DNA of 64,000 nt from Lineus longissimus. Its lineage: Eukaryota; Nemertea; Pilidiophora; Heteronemertea; Lineidae. Position numbers and translations under genes: made by a program. The stretch spans positions 5,272,501 through 5,336,500 of the forward strand of contig NC_088311.1 of NCBI RefSeq assembly GCF_910592395.1. The letters are read 5' to 3'. The notes beneath the pieces were generated by a model, which searched no databases, was not told the DNA's origin, and worked only from the letters and a program-made list of their open reading frames with translations. Shown in pieces: positions 47,761 to 61,108 of this stretch; position 1 is the first letter of the stretch; each line of letters starts with the position of its first letter.

Positions 47761-49150
47761 CGAAGTCTTCATCTCAGTCCTCGGTTACAAGGCTTCATAG
47801 AACCTTTTCTGCGTCTAACAAGGAGGATTGACGCGCGTTGCAAAGCTGAGCAATGTCAATACATTGATGGTCAAGATGGTTGTGACGATGTCTCTATGTG
47901 AAAGCCTCATATTACAGATGATTTCTGAGACAACCTGCATCATTCTCCAAAGCAGCGATAATATTCCAGTATAGGTCGATAAATAGTTCCGGTAATGCGC
48001 AAGAAGGTTGAACCTGCATATAACAAGGCTGATTGCGAAAGTATGTCATATTGGTCGATAGCTGTTGACGATGTCTTCATGTACAGTCCTTGGTTGGCAC
48101 ATCCTGACACCAGTTGTTTTCAATACATGTATACTCCGCCTCTCTGTATTTCAATATTTTGTATACGACAAAGGAGTAAAAAAAAACGATCACAGGATCG
48201 GAGAAATCCTCTCTAGGACAGAATTTCAAGAGATTGCGACAGTATATGTATGTCTAACAGGTACGACAATGATAGGTTGTAACGGTGACTCCAAAAACAG
48301 GCCTTCTACATACCCTTTTCTGAGATATTCTCTCTCTGGTAAGACAGATTGCAACTGCGGGCATAACTGCGCGACAGACATTGCTTGCGACGATTTATTG
48401 CGGAACCGTGGTTAAAAGGCTTCTGAGACATCATGTTTATAGCACAGCAGCTTGAACAGCAGCGACAATGAATGATTGGTTGGGACGATGACTTCATGCC
48501 TTGTCAGGCCCTTATTTCAAAGCTTTATATCACATATTCTATCCAGAAACATCCGGGGTCTTGCGAAGACGATTGCGAAAATATATATGAAGATTGCGAC
48601 AGGGTTTCTAACTGGTGCGAGAGAGCCAGTTTGTGACATGTTCGACCGTCTGCTGAGACACCCTGTAATGTAGCAGGGCTGATTGCAACAATACGTCTAC
48701 AACTGCGAGAGAAATATTTAACAACCATGTCTCCATGTGAGGCCCTTGGTTTCATGTCTTAATGTACAGTCCTTGGTTGGTACATCCTGACACCAGTTGT
48801 TTTTAATATACTCCGCCTCTCTGTATTTCAATATTTTGTATACGACAAAGGAGTAAAAAAAAACGATCACAGGATCGGAGAAATCCTCTCTAGGACAGAA
48901 TTTCAAGAGATTGCGACAGTATATGTATGTCGAACAGGTGCGACAATGATAGGTTGTGACGGTGTCTCCAAAAACAGGCCTTCTACATACCCTTTTCTGA
49001 GATATTCTCTCTCTGGTAAGACAGGTTGCAACTGCGGGCATAACTGCTGCGACAGACATTGCTTGCGACGATGGTTTGAAACATCATGTGTATAGCAAGA
49101 CAGATTGATGAAGTGCGACAATGGTAGGTTGGGACGATGTCTTTATGCCA
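47761..49150. repeat. Degenerate satellite tract with a 683-bp duplication
   Basis: The words GATTGCGACA, GTGCGACAATG.TAGGTTG, GACGATGTCT and TGAGACATCATGT recur irregularly. Within it 48074-48393 is repeated at 48757-49073, almost unchanged, including TACGACAAAGGAGTAAAAAA and CGATCACAGGATCGGAGAAA. Relatives occur at 26033-26900. Confidence 0.75.
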
Positions 49151-50900
49151 GGCCCGAAGAGAATGTGAGGATTGCGACCGGATGTAACTGTTGTGGGAGC
49201 TGAAACCTTGGCCGACTACGGGACAAGGCCATCGTCTTACTTCAGCTCTTCACCCCGGTATAGTATGAAAAGGATGACGAAATAGACTGCACTACAGGGA
49301 GTCTATCCGAAGGATCGTCCTTACCTGCAAACTCCCTTGTCCTTGTACTGATTATAGAGTTCCAATTCAAGTTCTAAAAGTCCTTTCTGAAATGAATGCA
49401 ATCTGCATCATTTTCAGGAGGGAATGCGGGAGGGCACTTCTAATATTCAGTTGACTAAATTCGAGGCACTTTAAGTATAGTATGTGGATTTGTATTGTAG
49501 GTTGAGACAAAAGTACATCCAGCCAAACGCACGCTTATGAGTTGATTTTTGCGCAATGCCAGGTGGGACATCTCAAAGACAGCACATGTAGGCTCCACCC
49601 ATGCTTCCCTGTCCGCAAAAGAACTGTCAGAAAGGTACGGAGGAGACAGGATAAGACAATTTTTCAACTTACCCCTCGCATACGGTACATGGTAACAATC
49701 AAGGGAAGAGGGAATGACCCCAGTGAAGCTCGTCATACTCGTCACCTGATGACAAAACTTATCATTCGACAAACTAGACCTGTCTACAGTCCCCATTTAA
49801 ACTAAATGTATATAAATTGGATCCTGTCTCAGTGAAAACACACTCACTGATTTTGGTCCTAAAGTGGTCATTTTCATTTAGTTTGACATTTCTCTACAGG
49901 ACCTCACTTTTCAGTCTCAATGGTGTCTTTTAAGGGAGGTTCTCCTGTAGTTCTGATCATTCTGAGTTCGTCCGAACAATGAATATTTACTCCATTGACT
50001 GAATTTAGGCCATGGCCAGCCAGCTTTACCATTTGAGAGCTTGATATAGCAATTCAATGGAAAATCAATGAGCACCTGATTGATGCGAGACCTACCAGTT
50101 GATATCATTTTTGCTAGAATATCACACTATAATAGTTTTAGTCATCAATGACTATTACAGCTAATTAGCAAAGAGGGGCCTGGCCATGGACTTGTCTTAC
50201 TTGTTATCAATCCTTAAGGATTTTACTGTTCTAGGGGAGCAATTACCTTTGTATGAATTCTGCAGTTTCGAGAATGACTCCTCTTTTAGCTGGTTATCTT
50301 ATCTACATTTTTACTTCTGTAGATGGTATCAATTGCAAGGAATTCTATGGTTCTTAAAGATTTCCAAGGGTTTCGGAGGACTCTATAGACTCTTCCAGCT
50401 GGTTGTCTGGTCCAGACGCACAACCAATACAGAATTTAAAGACAATATGATTTTATGAGAAGGTGTTTATTAGAAACCCTCTGCCAATCTATTCAATATA
50501 ATGATATCATGAAAATTCAGACAGGACAAGGCTTAACAGTCCAATAGTGACTGTTCAGAAACCTCAAATTTTTAGATACAACCCTCCGAATTTTTCTTTA
50601 AAGACTATGGGCAGGAGCCATATAGGAGGAGCAGTCATGCTGTATGGTGAAAACACTGAACATGGGATTAAGTGAAAGTTATTCTCACACAATCAACATT
50701 TTATCCAAACTCTGTCAGTCCACCGATACGATCTAGAGGAAATGTGCTCATCATACATATTGCACAATATAGATTTATAATCATTGATCATCGTGAAAAA
50801 GAACTATTTACAAATGCGAACAAAATAAGTATAATATACACATGGTAGATTATATGACAGAATTCTATCTACGGTCTACAGTTTCTCCTACTGCTCAACG
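49151..50900. other. Spacer, including probable SMC2 3' UTR
   Basis: No gene recognised. A minus-strand AATAAA at 50466-50471 would give SMC2 a 3' UTR of about 610 nt. The open frame at 50186-50458 on the plus strand has no recognisable features. Confidence 0.3.
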
Positions 50901-50919
50901 ATCCTTGGCCAACGAAATG

Positions 50920-51105
50920 TCCAACTTTAGTTCAATCATGATGAGACACTGCTCATTGAACCACGATTCCTTCCTGTCATGAGCCAACAAAATGTCCAAC
51001 TTCAGTTCAATCATGATGTGACACTGCTCAACGAAACCAATCTCTCCAATCCTCTCCAGACAGAATGTCCAACTTTAATTCAATCACGATGTCAAACTGC
51101 TCAAC
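50920..51105. repeat. 65-73-bp tandem repeat across the SMC2 stop codon
   Basis: AATGTCCAACTT(T/C)A(G/A)TTCAATCA is found at 50926, 50991 and 51064, each followed by CGATG or TGATG and an ACTGCTCAACGA-type phrase. The rightmost unit contains the SMC2 stop (51084-51086) and the last codons. Confidence 0.8.
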
Positions 51106-54100
51106 GAATCGCCACCCTCTCCCATCCTCGGCCTCTTCGACGTCGCTTTTCCTCCTTTGGTGCGATTTTCCTTATTGATGCTTGTACTTGTGCTCTGTCC
51201 TCGCGACGCCTGGTTCTGAACGTAACGGGTTACTGTGGAAACACCATCAACAAATTTGGTCTTGAAAAGCACATTTGCATTGTTGAACATACCATCCTTG
51301 AGAGATACCACAATAAACTGAAATAAAAATATGTGCAAAGAGTTAGAAAATTGGAAAAGAACAAGAAGCAAATGTGTCAACTTTTCTACATGATTCAATG
51401 ATATTCACCCTTATTGTATATAAACTAGAGACCCAAGATCCTGAGAGAAGCCGAAGATTAAGAGGATTGACAATGACACAGTTTGCAAAAGCAGGAAACA
51501 GAAAGCGTCCATAAGGGGACATCCCCAAAGGTATTTCCCTCACCTGTGAGTGTCTAAAGTGCGTGCGTAACATCTGGCCAATGTTCTGTGTATGTGAGAG
51601 ATCCAATGCCGCATCCACCTCATCCAGGATATAAAGAGGGGCAGGCTTGAAGAGCAGTAATGAGAGGATCAGGGACAAGGCAACAAGGGACCTGAAAGAA
51701 AGTGACCAAAATTAAGTTGAGTGAAGATCACGTACATCGGTTACTGAAAGCTGATGCCAGCTTGTGTCACATGAAGTGCTACTAGGAACATGGCTCTTTC
51801 TAGATGGATGCTGGTCAAATGCAACTTCCCAGTTGAGACTTTTATACTCCTGCATGGATGGCACAATGTTGGGATAGGTGTCTTGGTTAAGGTGATAGAT
51901 ATGATTTCAGAGAAGATGACAGTTGCTGAAATCATTGACAATTTCACAGCAATTTGATATGAAGTGATCACTAACCTCTGTCCTCCACTGAGTTCACCAA
52001 GTGACTCCTTCCACACATCACCAAAGGCCACCTTGACTTCTAGGCCGCTCAGAACTGACTGCCCTTCTGGTGGGGTCAGTTTAGCATTGGTTCCAGGCAG
52101 AAGGGTCGAGAATATGGAGCCAAAATCCTTGGAGAAGATAAAGAGAGTTGAGCTAATGTTTATGAGAGAAATCATAAGTGGGTGGCGAACATCCCAGTTT
52201 GGCCACAGCATTGCCCACAGATACTGCTCAAGTGTAGCACTGTTTTAACAGCTCCTTGAAACCCAAGTGCCTTTGTGGATACCTATAATATTCACAGATG
52301 TTGTTAAGCAATCTGAGATAGACCCTTCTAATAAAGGGCTATATAAAGTCGATTGCAAGAAAAGCTAGGGAGCCATTTGACATATCTGAACTTCAAAGAT
52401 TGTGCCATGTACCTTGTTGACTTGTTCATAAGCTTTTTGAAGCGCTTCATTCTTCTTCTTATCCATCTCTGTGATGACTTTGGCAATCTTTGACTTGTCA
52501 TTCAGGACGATGGCTCGTTTCTTCATCAGATCATTGTACTAGAAAACATGGACAAAAGCATACATGTATATTTACATTTAGAGGTATAGTCAAAGCAGCT
52601 AAAAGGACTGCTTAAACATCTTGGGCAAAGGGTTCCCACACGAGGTCTTAGAACCAGAGTAATCAACTGATTTCCCAACATGAGGACAATCTGTGGGAGT
52701 GTGTAGCAGGTTAAGCTCAAACCTTGAGATTTGAAAAGCTACCCATGATTTTAAACGTTTTTCGGAAAAAATCTTCGAAACAAATTGTTACAGTCCCCGA
52801 GTGTGTTTTGAAAATGTGAATAGCAATATATAGCTACCTGTTCCTCTGCCTTTCCTAACATGTTCATGGCCCGCATGTTCACACTTCGCGACAACTTCTC
52901 CCGAGAGTCAACAAGTTTGTTTAGGCGCTGGGCAGCCTCCTTGGGATTGTTCACCTTGAAGTCGTAAGCAGTGTTTGCTTGGCCGAAGTATTTCTTCTCA
53001 TCGAAAATCCAGGGGTATTTCTGGACTAAAATATTGACCTAGAAGAGAAACACACTCAAAGTAATAACCTGGTAATGTCAGAAATTAATTGGTACATACA
53101 CTGTATGTCAAAAGTGAACACAGACCAGATGGAAGACGAACTATGAATTACAGGATTACAGGATCAGCAGGATTAACTGGCTTTCCGTCCTGAGGGAAGG
53201 AAATGAAGGAAAGCATCTCTCGTCTTACCTGTTTCTCAGCATCAGAAGATTCCTTCTCAAACTTTGACACCTTTGACTTGAGTTCTTCAATCTGCATGAG
53301 GTTGTTGTGATTCGCCTTCATCATTTTCTTCACCTCGCCCGCCTTTTCGTTTATCTCACGATTCTGCGTCTTAATTAGTTCCTTCTGGTCATTCAACTCT
53401 GCATGGGCCAGCTTGACTGCTTCCTTTGTCTCGGCAGCAATCTGGGCTAGTTCTGTACACTGTTCTTCATACCCTGCGATAGCTTCATTGATGGCATTGA
53501 ACTGTTCCTCACAGTTCTTGATCTCTTTATTCAACTCTTCAGCTTCAAGTTTCAAAGTGTCAAACACCTAGAAAAACGGAATTAACAAATTGAGGCCCTT
53601 CAGAAAATATGAAATTTGCCAAAATTGAAATGTAATTGTCAAAAATCAGACCTTCTAGCGGAGCTGATTGAGACTTTCCAACAAATGGTCACATCAATAC
53701 GGGCTGACACTTCTGAACTTCCAGATTAGGCCTACCAAGATCATTTCACAACAAGTCAGGAGATAATGGCGAGTTGGTAAAGAGGCCTAAAGGGGGGGTA
53801 AAGCCCTATTCAGATGAGGCTCCTGAAGGGTAACACCCACCTGCTCCTTCTCTTTCATTTTCTTCTTTGACTCTTCTGCTTTCTTCTTCGCCTTGTTCAT
53901 TTCTAGTTCGGCATTCTTGAGCTCCTGTTCCCGGAGCGCCTTGGCGTTCTTCACCTTGTACTCCAAGTCCTTTACACGTTCTGCCTCCTTCTTTAATGTG
54001 TCTTCTGCTTCTTTTAGAATCACCTCTTGTTCATCTGTAAACAAACAGAACTTTGACATGTCATCTACTGAATTAATTTGCAAACAAATTCAAAATTTAA

Positions 54101-57100
54101 CAGAGTTAACAAGTTCCACCAAATCGCCACACAAGTACTTCACTGATTTCCTTTGATATAGTGCTATCAATTGATTCAACTGTTGCAGGCACTCGATGTC
54201 AAAATCCTCCCTCAAGTCCAGTTCTTGAAAAAGAAGCAACCTACGTACCAAGTGATTTCTGTAATTCATTGATCTCCTCAAGCTGTTGATGATGGGTGCT
54301 CTGCTTCAGTCTTTCATCAACCAGACTGGCCTCGTGAACTTTCAAATCAAACTGTCCTTTCACCTGGTTGTATCTGGAGAAAACCAAGATGCTAAATATG
54401 TTGGCTTTTAGGGGTAGAAGAGTAATCCCAAGTCTTTATCCCAACTCATCCATTGTGTTGGATATCTACCCATATTAAATTCTATGTTCAACGCAGCATG
54501 AGCCTTCCTTGCTGTACAACCTTATACTGAATGAGGATTACACCGGGATTGCTACTGAACCAGAATCTGAGAAAGAGACTAGGCTTTTGATGGAAATTAC
54601 AATGAAGATGAAATGAACTCAAACATACTTTTCTGCCATCCTGGAAATGGATTCGAGTTCTCTTTCAACTTGTTGCAGCTGTGATTGTTTCTCGTTCAAG
54701 GATGTCTCAACTTCCCTTAGTCCATCCAGCTGATTCAGGACAGAGTTGGCAGCCTGAGGCCTGGAACCTCCTGTCAGTGTCCCAGCAGGATCAAAAACCT
54801 CACCAGAAAGTGTGACTGTCTTCTTCTTGATGCCTTCTTCAAACGCCACTTTTTTGCCAATCTCCATGGTAGGGCAGACGAAATGAGAACCAAAGACGAA
54901 CTCCATTGCTTTTTGAAGTTCTTTGTCATAGCCAACCAGTGACAGTGCTGTCTGCACATTGTCTGGACCAACCTGGAAGAGAAGGAATATGTTCACCTGC
55001 TGCCAAAGGAGGAATAGAGCAATTATCCAAAAAGTGTTTGACTGCCCAAAGCCAGTGAAAAGACCATTTGTCGGAGAGCTTTCGATGACCACATACTGAT
55101 AGTGCCATTGAGGTCAAGATTGCCTTTCATCCAGATCAACTAAATTTTAAGATATGACATCAAAATTGCCTGGGTCCAGGGTTATGCCAAACTTAGAACT
55201 TACCAGATTCTCTGCCCTTTTCACCACCTGTGTATCAATGCTGCGAGCATATATCTTATTGAGTGGAATGATGGTGTACCTCCTCTTCAATTCACCGTGG
55301 TTGATCAGTTTCTTGCTAGTCACTTCGTCACTTACTACCAATTGGTACAACTGAAAAATGGAGGAGAAAATACTACTACCTGCCAAAAATACTTCCATGA
55401 TCGTGTTAACTCGAAGAAAGAAGTACAAACACTGAAGACAATCACCATTCTAGCAAATAGGCCTAATCGTCCAATAATCTTGTCTCTTGAAGCAAAGAAA
55501 AACTCCTTCACAAGGCCAAAAGAGTTGCAACTTATCTTACCCTTCCCCCAGCTGCCACCTCAATTGCTGTAGCAGCCTCCGACTTCTTCATTTTTATCAG
55601 CCTGGCAACCAATCCCTGCACCTTCCTACGGTCAAAGTTCTTCTCTGGATCCTTATAGGAGAACTGAAGCTGGGGGAATCTGCAACAGAAATACAATTGT
55701 CATTACTCGATAGACTCACTATCAAGTATGAACGAAAAAGAACTGTACAGTAGGTGCCCACAAACTTTGATTTTAATCTTCAAGTGCCAATTGGATTTTC
55801 CCAATTTGCTCATAGTATTTGTAACCATGAATCTCCGTTTCTTGCTCTATGAATCAAACAGTACCATCAAAAAAGTTCTAATTGAGATCATTACCTGGCC
55901 TCCATGGTGTCCCTCCTCTCCCTCAGCATCTGAACCTCTCTGGTCAAAGCTCGTCTCTGCTCTGACAGTGTTTTCTCTTTGCCTTCTTCAAAGTTCAATT
56001 TCTGCAGTTCAGCCTGATGGATAAAGCAAAGGAACAGTAAGTCCTAACAACACCTATTTCTGATCAACAATGAAGTTTTCACGATGTAAGCTTATACATG
56101 CACATGTGAGACTGTTAGAATGTAAAGCAGTAAACTTTTTCCAAATAATGGGTAAATATATTTCATATTTGCTACCAAACCTAAACTTGGAACATCAGGC
56201 ATCCAAAATTCAATTTGAGCACACCTTTTATAGGATGTCGCTGGCATGTAATTTCAGCATTTAAAGTGTGATGTTCAAGAAGTACTCGGAGGATGTATTA
56301 AAATTGTGTGGGTACCTCAAGCTTTTGAATGGTGGCCTTGATCGCTTCATGAGCCTGTTGATCTTTCTTGTAACCCTGCTCAGTCTTCTTCAGTTCGCCT
56401 TGTTTCTTCTTGATCTCTTTCTCGTTGTGTTTCAGCTTCATCTGTGCTTGCTTGGTTGCAGTTTCTGCCGTGCTGATGGCCTGCTTGGCACCTGAATTTG
56501 AGAGAAGTGATGTGAAGAAACTCATTCCAGTACAGTACAGCAGTCTCAGGGTTCAATCCTGAGTCTGCAGATAAGAGACAGCTACACAATTTCTTGTCGC
56601 GACCTCTTACAGATTCCGCGGAGGTTTGGTGTAGAGGGTTCTTTTCACAATGACCTCGATCCGTACTCACCAATGAGCTGACCATTCAATGTGGCGTCCT
56701 CCCCATCAGCATTGCTGGACAAGCCAGAGCTAACAGCATGGAAGTGTTTCTGGGCAGCAGTATAACTCTCTTGGTCTTGCTGACTCTCATTCTGAAGCTT
56801 CTCAAAATTTGCGCGGTGTTTCTCTTGCTCTTTCTGTTGCTTTTCAAGAGCTTTCTTGTCCTGAAATAAGAATGATAAGGAATCAATCCAAAAGTGTCAA
56901 TGCATCTATCAGAACAGAATAAAAGGTCTTAGGTCCAAAGTTTGCCAAGATTTTGAAGGAGCATACTGAGTGTAGCGATATCAAAACTTGGAGGTCAAGA
57001 TCACTCTGACATAGAAAGGCAATACACCTACAACCTCTCAATCTGGAGACAGGCATTCAGACTTCTTTACTACATCAGAGAATATATACAACTGCCACTC

Positions 57101-59848
57101 ACATCATCTTTTTGTTTTTTCAACTCCTTCTTCTTTTTCTGTTCACCTTTGATTGCATTGCTCTTGTGTTCCAAGTTACTCTGAGCTTTCGCATCAGCCG
57201 TCTGTCGTTCTTTCAGCAGAACCTCCAAATTTTCCATAGCACCTCCTGCTTCCTGGATAGAAAGAATAAACAGGTAAGAAGTGTATCAACTTAGGGCATC
57301 GAGAAGACAATATCCATGACTTCATCAACAAAATTGACCTCTGATCTTGAACAGTAAAACAATTTTATCTTCCTTCTTTTCTTACATCAGGAAAGTCATC
57401 TTTGATTCATGGTTACATCAATTTTGTATACGAATCACAACTCAGTACATACCACATCTCTCTTGTGCTCCATTTCATCAATTATCTTTGTTATATCTTC
57501 GATCCTTTTATCATTCTGAAATGTAAGTTGAGGGATAAACTCTTGTTGCAAGGTGCAAAGATCGAGACACCACTTTCAACTTGCCACAAATTAGAATCCA
57601 ATTTCAGATACCCAATTTCAACTGACAAGGAGAATGATTCCAATTTCAGAAACTCATAAGACCCTAATTTCAGAGACTCATAGTTTCACTTGGCAAGGAG
57701 AACAATTCTTAAGTGAAATAAGGATCTGCCATACCTCTATCTTGGTTTTCTCCAGTGTCTTTATGTTCCCCCTCATCGTCACCAGGTCACCAGCAGACTT
57801 CTGTTTAGTTTCCTAGAGAAAAAAGGACAATACTTATAAACTGATGTCATACAAATTGCAAATACTTGACAACTGTTGCAAAGAAATGAAACCTTACTGT
57901 CAGTCTACTGGATTTCTGCTTAATGGAAAAACTTTAAATGATACTACTGCTTTAAATCCCATTCATGACATAAGTAACACTTAAAACAGAACTTGTATTG
58001 CATTACCTCTGCACAAACAAACTGATAAGCAACATGCAGCTTATTAAGATGATCAATTTCCCTCAGAATCTTCTGGTATTCCAGATAACTGGATCGCTCC
58101 TCCTTCAGCTTGGTAAGTGTTGGTGCAATCTCCTCACGCAAAATCTGAAAACAAAAAGGTCACGATGGGAAAGGAGCATTGATAACATGTCTTCATTGTC
58201 AGTGATATTATCTTATGAATCAGAACATACAGTATATCTGGAAATAGCACAGTAAAAGTGTGTAGCAAATGGTGGCAGCTTGTAGCAGTTGGCCTTGAGA
58301 AATTAGCAGCTTGTTTCTCTATTGACAGATCTTGAGAAATACATGAACATGTACATGTACTTGGGTTGGGAAGAAATGACAAACTTACTGTGTCTATTTC
58401 CTTTAGCTTTGCATCTTTCTTCTCAATGGTCCGCTGGGCAGATTCTTTCTTGCTCTCATACAACCTGGTACCGGCAGCTTCTTCAATCATAGACAAAATC
58501 TGAAAGAAAAATGCAAAGATGAAAGATGGTTTACACAAGTCAACCTGACCTTGTTTCGATGTTTGAGAGTCTGATAGCGTCTTACTATACTTACTTCTGG
58601 AGGCTTCATGTTGAGCACTTTGGTGATTCTGCCCTGCATGATCAGGAAATGTGGGTTGTTGACGTTAAGTTGGACAGAGCGAAAGAGATCCTGTACCCGT
58701 GTGTTGTTGGCGTTGCTTCCGTTGATGAGGTATTTGTTCTTACCACCAATTACAACCTGGATGGAGAAAAAAAGTGTTTATAGTTAAGTTTTATCAAAAG
58801 ATGTAATGGTTTGTAATGTTTGTCTTCTCAAACAATTTTTGACCAGCATTGTCATGTATGTATGTCAACTGAACTTAACAACAACAAAAAATTTGTTACC
58901 ATCCATATAGGCCTAGAATGGAAACTTTGTCTGCTTTGCAACGGACCCCTCAAACAGGGCTGAAAGAAATTATCAATCCAACAATCGAACGCACCTGTCG
59001 AGTGACGGTAATTTCATCATATTGCTCATATCCAAGTGGGCTCTGCTTCCGGTCCATATTATCAAATGTAATGCTGACAGTAGCTTTGGTAACACCAGCT
59101 TGGCCACTTTTGTACACCAATTCCTGAAGGTTGGTAGCTCGGACCTGAAACAAATGAATGTAATTTAAAGCCAAATTAAAATGGACTAAAATGAATACCG
59201 GCCGGTTCTATAGATTCATGCACTTGATTGGGAACAACGTTTACATGACATAGTGTTGGCCGTCGTCACGTCACCATGCATTTTACATTACTGTAACGTG
59301 ACGAGACGCGACGTTTTCGTAAACGTTGGTCCCAATCAAGTGCATGGATCTATAGTTAGAGTAATTTTAGACACATTTTATTCCTGTCAATCAATGACAA
59401 GGTTCTGAAGACATAGCTTAGGCAAAGGGGCATGCCTCATGGGTAAAACTATGAGCAAATTTAGAGACAGTGAAAGCTAACATTAAGAAAAAATTGTCAT
59501 AAAGTGGTTATTGAATATCAAATATGACAATTAACGGGGTAAAATTAACGTGATGATGCATGTGGACGTAATCATTTTTCAAATCGCATGACGACACTGA
59601 CAGCTGCTCACCGTATCTCGATTTGTCACATACAGGAGGAAATTCATCAGGTAAACCTGCACGACATAACTCGATCTTACCTGGGAAAGATTTGTGATGC
59701 CAAGCAAAAAGCATATTGAATCAAGAATGTTTGATTTTCCACTTCCATTCAATCCAGTGATTGCATTGAACATTGGATCAAAACCATTCACTTCAGTACG
59801 GTGTGCGTACGACTTGAAACCATCGATGACGATGGACTTTATATACAT
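51084..59848 (-). CDS. SMC2: SMC2, condensin core ATPase, complete, 22 exons
   Basis: Pairs with SMC4 in condensin I and II to compact mitotic chromosomes. Exons (minus strand order): 59681-59848, 58995-59144, 58595-58756, 58389-58499, 58007-58144, 57735-57812, 57453-57515, 57103-57252, 56671-56860, 56316-56491, 55895-56013, 55541-55679, 55204-55350, 54629-54972, 54249-54373, 53841-54034, 53229-53567, 52838-53038, 52413-52538, 51976-52127, 51544-51691, 51084-51317. They total 3,654 bases, 1,217 aa plus stop (human about 1,197). Starts [15 protein letters not shown]; Walker A GLNGSGKS is at 32-39 and [11 protein letters not shown] follows in exon 3. Coiled coils flank the hinge (about 502-690, with [15 protein letters not shown] and [14 protein letters not shown]). 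The C-terminal head has signature LSGGQR (1086-1091), Walker B LYILDE (about 1110-1115) and a D-loop [13 protein letters not shown]. All phases agree. The last 40 residues are Ser/Lys-rich and lineage-specific. An inverted-repeat element sits in intron 1. Confidence 0.98.
59208..59355. mobile_element. 148-bp MITE-like inverted-repeat element in SMC2 intron 1
   Basis: The ends are CTATAGATTCATGCACTTGA and, on the other strand from 59355, CTATAGATCCATGCACTTGA; the match continues through TTGGGA(A/C)CAACGTTTAC, about 38 bp, and weaker pairing (CGTCACGT) inwards. It has no coding capacity. The target-site duplication is unclear (at most TT/TTA). It resembles a non-autonomous DNA transposon; the superfamily cannot be assigned. 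Confidence 0.8.
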
Positions 59849-61108
59849 TGTTGACTTTATATACGATCTGGTATCTTAAGCAGTTTTTGAATCAATCGGG
59901 AATTCGAAACTTGTGCAAATCACACTTTCTGCCAATTTGTTTTTATAATTCTTCCAATTCCAAAAATCCCGCTGGATTCGTTACACGCAGCATAGGAAGG
60001 AATCGCGGTTGTTTCGCTCCCCAACCTTTTCGCCCCCAGTCGATTTGCTCCAAATTGAAGTCGTTTCGCTCCTTTGGACTTTTTGTTGGGGATTGAGAAA
60101 TTACCCCCAATTTTCAAAGCCAAAACCTTTTTGGGGCTGATGATGTTTCTTCATTTTGAGCAGAAAAAAGCAAGTGAAAAAATATTGGGACTTAGAAATC
60201 TTTTCATATCAGGTCTGGTTGTGGCATGTTATGGTATGGTTGTTGCAGTATGTAATCCCTTTATGCAAATGATCAGGCGTTCACCATGTGAAAATGAGAC
60301 ACATTTTTCCTAAGGATGGACACAAGGTCCACCGTGTAGAAACATATTGCACTACATTGGGAGAGTACACATCTAGATCAGACAGAGTACACATAGGGAA
60401 GGGGCATGGCACATCCAGCAAAGACTTGGTACACTCTCTGGCAACATGGCGAACTATGAAGCCATTGAAGGGGAGGGCACATCCAGAAGAGATACTTACT
60501 TACTTACCACGACCTTTATAATTATGTTGTGCAAATTCGCTCGGCATTACTCCCATGGTTTGAAACCACCTACGTTCCAGGTACGTTTCAGGTCAAATGT
60601 CTATGCTGCCACCTATTAGTGAGGATGATAACTAGTATTCCCGGCAAATGTGGAAAATATTGACGCTGTTTACTTCTTCGTACATTTTGTACATGTTGTA
60701 GTGAGTTTGCTCATCAGTCGCTTACTAGCTACTGATAGCTAACAAAATTTCAATGTTGATGGGGGTCCCCAAGTTAGACCAGAAGAAGCTATCATCGATG
60801 TACTGAGTTGTAGAAATTGTGGTAAAATAAGGTGTAGGCCTAGGCTAGGCCTACATTTTTCAGTGTTTCCCTGAGCTGAATGCTGAGCTTAACCTTCAAA
60901 ATCAAATGAACAATAGTCCAATGCTCTCCATGTAGTTTAAGTTTTTAATTGTAATTACATTAGTAATTACTACGTTGTGTGAGTTATAATACATGTAATC
61001 TCAGCTAGAATAGAATACTGATCTCAGTATAACAAAATTAACTCATTATTCCAACCCATTTCGTGCAGTGCCATGTTACCAATATATAGGTAGGCCTACG
61101 GAATTACT
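59849..61108. other. SMC2 upstream region and spacer
   Basis: The probable SMC2 promoter lies just right of 59848. No TATA box or clear E2F site was recognised. At 60007-60080 the phrase GTTTCGCTCC(C/T) appears twice together with TTTTCGCCCCC, resembling the GTCGTTTCGCTACATG core of the fold-back element 1 kb away. No gene is seen to 61108. Confidence 0.35.
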
